Shown here: piece after piece, positions 1-9,800 of the stretch | Numbering within the stretch: position 1 is the stretch's first letter | How the letters are laid out: each line of letters opens with the position of its first letter | Assembly: GCA_903922535.1 (NCBI GenBank) | Contig: CAIXUF010000425.1 | Span: forward strand, 1 to 17,517 | Origin: Candidatus Hydrogenedentota bacterium | Lineage (GTDB): Bacteria; Hydrogenedentota; Hydrogenedentia; Hydrogenedentiales; CAITNO01 | Length of the DNA: 17,517 bases | Direction: 5' to 3' | Program-made: the position numbers and the translations under genes | The notes under the pieces: generated by a model | What the model was told of the DNA's origin: nothing | Seen by the model: the letters and a program-made list of their open reading frames with translations, nothing else | The model's database searches: none

Positions 1-867
1 ACCAACTCGTACCAATCAATCATTCAGGTCAGCGACGGGGAGGGGATGCTGCTGTCCCTGCCGGTGACCGCCCTGGGATTCCAAACGGCGACCGGCACAA
101 AATCACTGTCGCATCCGATGGCCGGGCTGTGGATCGGTTCGGTGACGCTCAACAAAGTCAGCCAGCCCGAGCTTGGCAGCAGTGCAAAGGCGCTTGACCA
201 CACGACGCCCCAGCCCACAGGGTCGGAATTCAATTTCACCATCATTGTCCACGTGGACAAGAACGGCCAGGCCCGGTTCCTGCAGCAGGTCACGCTGATG
301 TGGAAAGAGGGCACCACAAAACCGGACCCGGATCATGCGGGAGGAACGGTCGTCGATGTTCCCGGCCAGTATGTCCTCATCACGGATGAAAGCAGGCTTG
401 CCGAGTTCAAAGGGTCCACCATGCGGGGCGGCGTGCCGGTCGGGCGCCGTTTCAGCACGCCCGCCTTCCAATTCAGCGCACCCATTAACATGACGGGTGC
501 GTTTCCCACGGCCGGCACATCGGCCAGCACCATTGGCTGTTCGGTGCTGCTCGATTACCGGGATCGTCTCAATCCTTTCGTGCACAAGTACCATCCCGAC
601 CACAACAATCTCGACGAACAATACCAGCAGCAGTTGCCGGACGGCGAGGAATCCTGGTCCATCACCCGCGGCGTCGCGCTCGACTTCGTGGACTACAGCA
701 CGAGCGGAACGGTGGACGACTCGGCCTATGCCGGCTGGGGCGACCAGTGGCTTGGCGGAACCTATCGCGAAACCATTACGGGCCTGCACAGAACGCCCGT
801 CTATGTCGAGGGCACCTTCAAGTTAAACTACGTGTCCGATGTGGACGAATTGAATCCCGGGAGCTGA
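1..867 (+). CDS. Uncharacterised secreted-type protein, 5'-truncated (LWxGxVTLNxV / HKYHPDH family)
   Basis: The reading frame is open from base 1, before the first ATG at 46, so the gene starts outside the window; 288 residues to a TGA stop are visible. I recognise no named domain. Three blocks look conserved: GLWIGSVTLNKVSQ near the start (about nt 118-162), NPFVHKYHPDHNNLDE (nt 571-618) and GGTYRETITGLHRTPVYVEG (about nt 754-813). From memory, similar blocks occur in large uncharacterised proteins of Verrucomicrobia, Planctomycetes and Hydrogenedentes, often after a LamG domain; this is not verified. The His/Asp cluster in HKYHPDH could bind a metal. The visible part lacks a transmembrane segment and looks beta-rich. 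The giant gene starts four bases after its stop, so the two are probably cotranscribed and their products may act together. Function unknown; coding status is firm because of codon pattern, linkage and motifs. Confidence 0.85.
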   Translation, partial: TNSYQSIIQVSDGEGMLLSLPVTALGFQTATGTKSLSHPMAGLWIGSVTLNKVSQPELGSSAKALDHTTPQPTGSEFNFTIIVHVDKNGQARFLQQVTLMWKEGTTKPDPDHAGGTVVDVPGQYVLITDESRLAEFKGSTMRGGVPVGRRFSTPAFQFSAPINMTGAFPTAGTSASTIGCSVLLDYRDRLNPFVHKYHPDHNNLDEQYQQQLPDGEESWSITRGVALDFVDYSTSGTVDDSAYAGWGDQWLGGTYRETITGLHRTPVYVEGTFKLNYVSDVDELNPGS

Positions 868-871
868 CGCC

Positions 872-3800
872 ATGATGCATAAGACCAATTCCCGAAACAG
901 AATACCGGCAAACCCGATGCAGCATTCCGTCCTGCCGACAGCGGCCCGGAACATGCATGCCGTCCTCTTGCTGTCCTTCGGAATAATGACCGCCGCAATA
1001 CTCCTGCTCTTTGCCGGCGCGGCGGACGCAACCGGCACGGTCCTGATCCACAATGTCACCGAATTGCAGGCCATCAGCACGGACCCTGCCGGTTCCTACC
1101 TGCTTGCCAACGACATTGACGCCAGCGACACTGTGAATTGGGCAGCCTATCCCTACAACGGATTTGTGCCGATAGCAAGCTTTTCGGGAACGCTCGACGG
1201 GGGCGGCCACACCATCACCGGTCTCTATCAGATGAGCACCGATGACGCCATGTTTACGACGATTGCGACGACAGGGAACGTGGTTAATCTCGCTTTCGCC
1301 AGCGTCAACATCGAATGCTCGAATTCCGCGGCGGTCCTCTGCAATGACAATAAGGGCCTGATCAAGCGATGCGCGATTATGAGCGGGACGGTCTCGGCTC
1401 CAACGGCGGCCGGTTTTTGCGTCACAAATAATGGCAGCCTGGTGGAAAGCTTCGTCAACCCCGGAACTGACATTTGGGGCACATCGAATGCGGCGGGTTT
1501 GGTGGCGGATCAATATGGCACGGTGGCCTCTTGTTCCTGCTCCGGCAACGTCGGGCACGCGGGGCTCACTCCGCCGGGGCTGGTGTCGGCCGGGCTGGTA
1601 TTTACGCACCACAGCGGAACCATTCAAAACTGCTACGTCACCGGCACGGTCACAGGCGCCGCTTGGGCCGCCGGGTTCATGGCGACCGCGATGTCCGGCT
1701 CCACTGTCAGCAATTGTTTTGTTGCCGCGACGCTCAGCGCCACGTCGAAATACGGGTTCGTGCTGACAGGGCACGCCGACGGCGCAACCGTTGCCGGATG
1801 CTGCTGGGACACCACGGTCACCGGCACAAGCACCTCCGGGGCCGGGACGGGATATACCACCTCACAGATGCAAGGGAGCGATTCCTGTTATTCCGGATGG
1901 GATTTCACCAATGTCTGGTGGCATCCCCTCTCAGGCTCACCCTGCTACCCATTCTTAAAATACAGCAGTTGGGCGTTCGCAGTTCCCTATGTGGCTCGCG
2001 CCGCGACCCAGGCGGAATGGGATGGAGGTCTTCCGCTCACCTTCGATGTCGAGTTCCATGAATACATGTTTGGCCCGCTGGCAGACGTGACGGACTTTAA
2101 GACCGGCGATCAAACCGGCCAGGTGGATTTTGGGAGCAGCACCGCCACGCATATCAAGTATACGGTTGCCGGAAGCGGCTCCGCCTATACCATAACGGTG
2201 ACCAGCGCCGACGGCCCGGGCACAGTAGTTGCAAACATAGTTCCGGGTGTGTGTTACACAACCAGCCAGTACTCAGGTTTTAAGAACTTAGCCAATTATA
2301 GCGTGAACAACGTAGTCACGATCCCCGCGTACCCGAGCGCCACCGGCATTGCGCTTCCCTCGGACATCTGCAATCATGGGCGCGCCGACACCGTTGATTT
2401 CACCGTCACCTTTGATCTTCCGGTCACGGGTGTCGATGCAAGCGATTTCAGCGTGGCCAGTTCGACTGTCACCGGCGCAACCATCACGGGGGTGTCGCCA
2501 ACGTCCGGATACACTACGACCTATACGGTTACCGTCAGCACGGGAACCGGCGAAGGAGCCGTCCAACTCGATTTGCTGGATGACGATAGCCTCATCACGG
2601 CGCAGAACGGACACCTGGGCGGATGGGGCGCCGGGAACGGAGATCTCAGCGGAACCGCGGCGCTTTATTACCTCGACAAAAGAACCATTCCCGCGACCAA
2701 GCCGTTGAACCTTCCCGGCGGCTATACCGACTGGTCGCAACTCGATCTGACCCATACCACATGGACGCCGCCCGACGCGCTTCACAGCACAGGAAGCGTC
2801 CTTATTGTCGATAAGGAAGGCCCGTTCACAGTCAACTGGGTTCCGGTGTCGGGCGCCTCGTTTTGCCAGGACTTGGACACCTCGCCCACGCCGCACGTCA
2901 CGGCCGTTCAGATTCCAACGGGAACGTGCAGCCACACGCGGAGCCTCGGGGTCGACTTCAACGTCACCTTCGACCATCCCGTTACGGGCGTCGATGCAAC
3001 CGATTTCAGCGTGGCGAATTCGACTGTCTCCGGCGCTTCGATTGTGTCGGTCCTGCCAGATTCCGGATATGCCTCCTTGTTCACCGTGCGCGTGAGCACG
3101 GGAACGGGAACGGGAACCGTCCAACTCGATGTGGTGGACGACAACAGCATTGTGACCGACCTGCGGGTGCCCTTGGGCGGTTTTGACGTGGCAGATGGGA
3201 ATTTCAGCGGCGCGGCCGGTTTGTACTATGTCTACAAGGCGGCGGTTCCGGTGGGCACCGCCTTATCCCCTCCAGGCGGATACCAATGGACCGACCTTGA
3301 CCTGGACGCGACGATCTCCCGTCCTGTCGGCGCCATTCAGCAGGCGGCAAGCGGTTCGTCCACCTTCACCGTGCGGCAGAACGGCGCGTTCACCGTCACC
3401 TGGACGCCCTTGTCGGGAAGTCCCTTCTGCCAGGAATTGAAGTCTGCCGTGGGGGTTCAATCCGTGCATCGTGTCAGCCCAAGCGCTGTGGATCCCAGCA
3501 TCTTCCATACGCCTGAGAGCGAGGTGACATTTCGCGTGACCTTTACGGACCCCGTGACGGGTGTGGATGAAAGTGATTTCCAACCAACCGGTGATGGAAT
3601 ACCATCGGTGTATTCCGTGGCGGCTGTGGACACGGAAACGTACAACGTCACGTTGACAAACCTGCCCATGCGCGGTTTAGTGGGCATGGATGTTCTGAAC
3701 GACGGCAGCATCCTTGACTCGGAAGGCAATCCCCTGGGAGCGCCTTTTACCGGCACGGAGCAATTTGCCGTGGACCGGAACGTCTACCGTATCGGCGCTT

Positions 3801-6800
3801 CCCTTCCGTTGCCGCTCGAACTCGGGTTTCAGCGGGGCCAACTGGTGCTTGCGGACACCACCTCCATCCCCTCAAAACAGGTCTATGACGGGGGCAGTCA
3901 TCCTGAACTGGCCAACACCGTGTACAACACGTTTTTCGTCCAGAGCGCAGCCCCGGCGTCGCCCGCGGCGGCGGCGCAGGATGCTCCGAGCGGGCTGTTT
4001 GTGGGCGACAATCTTGCCCCCAATGCGCACCCGAAAGGGTACACGACCATTGCCTGGCATTACTTGGATGGAACGGAGAAAACGTTCGGCCAGGAAATCC
4101 AGGTCTCCGGCGAACCCGCGCATCCGGCCATGGGAGTGTATCAGACTGATTTGAACTCAGGCGGCCAGACGGCGGCCTACAAGGTGGCGCTGGGTGACCC
4201 CCTTCAGCCGTCCGGATTTACGTCATACATCCACCACAACAGCCAGGTCCGCCCTCCGGAAGACCAGGATCCGGCACAGCCCGGCTATGAGGTCCAGTAC
4301 TTGTGGGAGGACGCCGAGAAATGGCTTCACGCCTATAAGGACACCGGATTGGTCGTGCTTCATTTTGAGGATTCGAGTCTCCATTTCCTCGGTGTGCAGG
4401 TGGTGGACGTGCAACTGTGCCAGGCAAACGCAACCATGGCGATGGACTTGGGCGACGAGTTGACATCGCAAGCCCCCCTTGACGCCGCCTTCAAACCATC
4501 GGCGCCTTTTGCCTATGTGAGCGCGGGCAAGAACAACCTGTCAGGCTATGTTTACCAGCACGACATCGCGGGCTCAAAGCAGGGGGCCGTGTTTGCGATC
4601 CAGAAAACCTCCACCGCCGCAAAGGCGGAGGTGTTCTGGCTGCGGTATTGCGAAGGCACAAGCCAGGGCGTCACGGATTTGCATATCCGGTGGCCGTATG
4701 AGATGACGCACTACACCTTCGATTGGCCCGATGAAACTACGGAGCGCGGCAAATTCCAGCTCTACGTGCGCGGCAAGTCGCCAGACCCGACGGGGCCGGA
4801 CGTGGCCCTGAAGACCGACACCGATTTCGCGGTCGATGTCATGCCCTACTATGCCGGCGCGGACGGATTTGCTTCCTATAAAGTGACGAAAGACCCGTCG
4901 CTGAACAACGCCTTTGCAACCAACGGCCCGGGATGGTCGCTGTTGCGCTATCAAACCGGCACCCCCCTGGGATCCGGGCTGTACTTCAAGGCCGTTCGTT
5001 CCGCGTGGCACGACAACGCGGCATTCTTCCCCAACCGGACCACACCGCTCAACGGAAATGTCGGTGTCGAGATAACGGATTCGGCCAACCACAAGCCCGG
5101 TCAGCCCTATAACACGTACGCGCAGAACAGCGGCCAGTGGCAAGAGACGCCGGGAACGCCCGGATATGTCTTTGTCGCATCCAATTCCGGCGAGAACCGC
5201 TATGACTGGAAGATCTATGACGGCAACGATGGTGTGGACGCCGTGACGGTGAATCCCGCGGCCACCGGCCAGATTATTCCCGTCAACACGGGCGACCTCG
5301 AAGTGTGGTGGTACCAGCACGACACCCAAGCCGATTCACCCTCCCCGCGCGCCGGAAACGACTGGCCCATGCTGCCCGAACGCTATGCCGTGGCCTGGCC
5401 CGCCGCAACGAATGAAATCGTCATCGCCCGGCAGGACGGCACCGGGGTGATACCATACAGCACGTGGGAACTTTACTATCAAAATGACAAGACACGGCCG
5501 GGTTTCAACCCGAACGATGAGCATGCCCTGGTTGAGACCTATGGAAGCGGCATGGCGGTGTTTCCGCTTCGGTGCGATTTGGGTTCGGGCGCGACATCGC
5601 TTCCCTACGTGCTCATCAGGCATCGTGACGCGAATGCCAACAGCCTGTGGAATTACGACGTGTATTCGGTGCGTGCCGAGAAAACCGTGACTTCGGGCGT
5701 CGAGGAATACACGTTTCAGGATTGGCCGCAAAAAGGCCTGTCGGCCACCTCGTCGGATTCCGACCCCTATGAGAAATGGGCGGGCACGGTGATGCAGCCA
5801 CCATGGCCCCTGGCGGCAATGCCGCTCTGCGATGAAACCACCTGTGCATCCGGTCCCGGCTGGAGGGATCGGGAAAGCACGTACTGGGCGAAGGCTGCGG
5901 GGGACGCAGGCGGAACCGCCAATGTGGCCATGCAGTTCTATTATGTGAACCAGCCTGATTTCTACTGGCCGACCGGGCCGACGCCTGCGGTCGGCGCCCA
6001 TGTGCCGTGGCTGGACGGCTACCACAGCGTGCCGGGCACACCGACAACCGTGACCTATACGATTCATTGGCCGGACGACGCCACCATTCCCACGATGAAG
6101 ACGGGGGATATCCTGGTCAAGGCCCGTTATGGCCTCCCCGCCATGCGGGGAAATGTCAGTGTGCGTACCCTCTACCAGCAGTCCACGGCACTGAACCCTG
6201 CGAAAAGCAGCACGGAAGTAATCGACTTTGAGCGCAAGCGGCCCGTTCCCCCGGCGGCTCCCGTGATCCTCGCCGCCATTCCTTCCGATATAGCCACCGA
6301 GGAGAAGCAGGGGCTTACATATTTCCCGAAATTGGACCCGGCGCTCAAGCCGCGCGTTGTGTATAACCCCACCAACAGCGAGCTTGGGTTCACGGGATTC
6401 TTTGTCGAGCCGGCACTCGGCGACTACTACGCATTTCTGGATGTAATGACGGATGCAGATAAGAAGGAACTGCTCGCGCTGAGCAACAATACCGCCTGGA
6501 CGACCGCCGTGAACGCGTTGTATGCCGCGAGCGGCACCGTGGTACAAGTGCCCGACGACGCAACCGATTTCGAGCCGGACGGACTTGCCCTGACCACCGG
6601 ATTTGCCACCGACGGCGGCTACGTGACGCTGGCCTTCAACAATGCCGTCGCCGCGCGTCCAGGTCCCGTCAGTCTTGAGATCATCAAGGTGGTGAAGGAC
6701 TGGAAGCCGGGCGAGATCGCCGAGATTCCCCCGGACTGCCCCTTCGATGAACGGCTTGTGATGATGCACAAGGGTGATTTTGACGGGCAGCCCGACCAGT

Positions 6801-9800
6801 ACAAGTTCGAATGGCGCACACATCCGGACGTGGACGGTAGCAAGCCGTACTGGGACCCGAATACAAGAAGAGTAACGGATGCCGACAAGTACAACACCTT
6901 TACGCCTGACACGACGTTGTATCCCGGCGGGGTCGGCGCGCACGAGATCACGATAGAAGGGCCCGGCCTCTTCACGTTGAGCGATAACTGGTTCATCTGC
7001 CGCTACACGAAGAAGTCTTCCGGGGCGAAATCGTGGCCGGACGATTGGAGTGACTGGACGGAGCCGCAGCTGGCGCCGGGCTGGATAAAGCGGGTGGTCG
7101 GGGAGATCAGTCCCTTTACCCAACGGGCCTCCGGCGGCGGCATCGAAGGCGCGGAAACGACCTTCTCGTCTTTCTCCGACAACGCGGTAAACACTGTGGT
7201 CAGCATGATCAGCCAGGCAGGGCCGCGCTGGGACGGCGATGTTCCCCTGAACTGCCAGAATCTCGACAGCTTCGGCCTGATTCAGATCTACGAGACGGTT
7301 TTCGGCCGGGGCAGGGCGCTGAGCGTCGATGCGGGCTATGATTATGCGCCGGCGAACAATGCATTGCTTCTGGTCGCGGGCCGTTGCGCCGACCTCTACA
7401 TGCTGCTGGGCAATGAGGCCTATGCCGATGCCGCCGACCCAACCATTGCGTACGGCACCAATGACGCCTGGCAATACGCCTCACAGGCAACCTCGATCCA
7501 TTGTTTCATGAATCAGACGGGCAGCCTGATGGAGGAGGAACTGGCGCTGCTGCGCGGGCGCGACGACTCGCAAAGTCCGCCCGTCTCGACGCAGCCGGTG
7601 TACAACCGCCTCATCTGGAATTTCACGACCGACATGAACGGCGGTGAAGTGGCCTATGCCCTGAATTACAACATACAGGACCAGTCCGGCAATGCGGACG
7701 GCGTCATCGACGAGAACGACGCCAAGAAGCTCTATCCGCAGGGGCATGGCGATGCATGGGGCCACTATCTGAGCGCGATCAAACGCTATTACAAGCTGCT
7801 GCGGCACCCGAACTACACGTGGGTTCCCCGCGCGGAGGCTGTGATGGTCGGCGGCGTGGCGGTCACGGTCGATTTCATGGACGAGCGGAAGTTTGCCAAG
7901 GCGGCCGCCGCCCGGGCACGCACCGGCGCCGAGATCATGAACCTTACCTATCGCCAGTATTACACGGAGGACCCTGCCGGGCAATGGCAGGGATACCATG
8001 ACAGCAACACGGATCGCGCCTGGGGTGTGAGCGAATGGGGTTGCCGCGCCGGAACGGGGGCGTATTTCGACTGGGTGGAGGGCAACGCCATCCTGCCGCC
8101 GGACGACACGGATCCGACGCACACGGGCATCAGGAAGATTGACCGCAAGACAGTGGCCGACCTGCACGACATCGCGGCCGCCTATGACCAGATCGAGGAC
8201 CGGATGAAGAGCGCCGACTCCGGCCTGAATCCACTGGGTTTGGCGAAGGATGTGACCCCGTTTGACATCGACCCGACGGCCATTGATGCGGGCGAGACCC
8301 ATTTCGAGCAAATCTATGCACGCGCGATGACGGCGCTGACCAATGCGGTTTCCGTGTTCAATAATGCCGCCAATTGCACCCAACTGCTCCGGAGGCAGAG
8401 CGACACGCTGGCCCAATTCCAGCAGACGGTGACCGACCAGGAGGCGGATTTCAACAACCGCCTCATCGAGAGCTTTGGCTATCCTTATGCGGAAGATATC
8501 GGCCCGACCGGAACCTATCCAACCGGATACAACGGCCCCGACCTGTACCACTACGACATCGTCGATGACAACGCTTTGCGGCAGGACATAACACAAGACA
8601 CCCAGGCATTCACCGTCAAACTGTCGGAAAGCTACGTGGACGGCAACGGCCAGGTGCGCAACCCTGCCCAGGTCGGCGACGCATTTCTGACCACCGAAGA
8701 CAGGTCGCATGTCCACGAGGTCACCTTCCAGCTCTCCTTGTCGAATTTCGGCATCGTCAAGCCGTCCGGATGGACAAGCCGCAGGGCCCCCGGTGAGATC
8801 CAGCAGACGAGGAGCGACCTGCTGCAGGGGGCGGGCAATTTCAAGAAATGCATTCGCGAGTACCAGGACACGGTGGGGCAGATAAAGGATCAGCTCACTT
8901 TGATAACGGACAAATCCGCGTTCTTCGGCGCGGAGATGTTTGTCCGCACCGGCAAACTGGCCACGGACACGGGCATCGGCGCGTACATCCTCGGCCTGAA
9001 CGCCGTGGCCAGGGGACTGCAGCGCACGGCGGATATCGCGGACAAGGCCGCCGACGCGGAGACGGAGTCCATCCCCAAGGTCATGGGATTGGTTGCCGGC
9101 GTGGCCTGCGGGACGATTACCGACGCGCTGGCGCCCCTTCGCGGCGCCACCCAGGCGGGCGCCATCGGCCTTGAGGCCGGGGCCTTGATCGGGCGTGACA
9201 GCGCCATCACATCCGCGGAAGTCGCACAAGCAACGAAGGACGCCCTTGATGAGGGTTTCGACCTGGCACTGGAAGGATTGTCGGGAGGCGAGGAAATCAA
9301 GGAAGAAACAAACAAACTGGTGGCGCTGGGCCGGCAGGAAAGCATCAAGCGCGAAGAGCTGTACACCCTCGCGGCCGCGCTTGACCAGGCAAAGGGAGCC
9401 TACCGGGCCGCACTGGCGTCCGGCGCGCGCATTCTGAGCGACCGGCTGCGTTTCCGTCAGCAGACGGCGGCACAGGTGCAGAGTTTCCGTTATCAGGACA
9501 TGGCGTTCCGCATCTTTAGAAATGACGCGCTCCAGAAATATCAGGCCCAGTTTGATCTCGCGTCACGCTACACCTATCTCGCGGCGAAAGCCTATGACTA
9601 CGAGACAAACCTGCTGGGAACGGCGGGGATGGCGGGCGAACAATTCCTCACAAAGGTGGTCAAGTGCCGCGCTCTGGGCATCATCGACGCAAACGGCGTG
9701 CCGCAAACCGGCGGCACGGATGATGGCTCAGACCCGGGCCTGGCCAGCATCATGGCCGAGATGGAGCAGAATTTTAGTCTCGTGCTGCGCGGCCAACTCG

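Noticed and set aside
5336..7474. A 712-codon open frame on the minus strand inside the giant gene
   Set aside because: It is Arg/Gly/Val/His-rich with no domain or ribosome binding site, and lies opposite a gene with clear domain structure. In GC-rich DNA such antisense frames arise from codon-position bias.
7481..9229. A 582-codon open frame on the minus strand
   Set aside because: Same reasoning: composition typical of antisense shadow, no recognisable motif, fully inside the giant gene.
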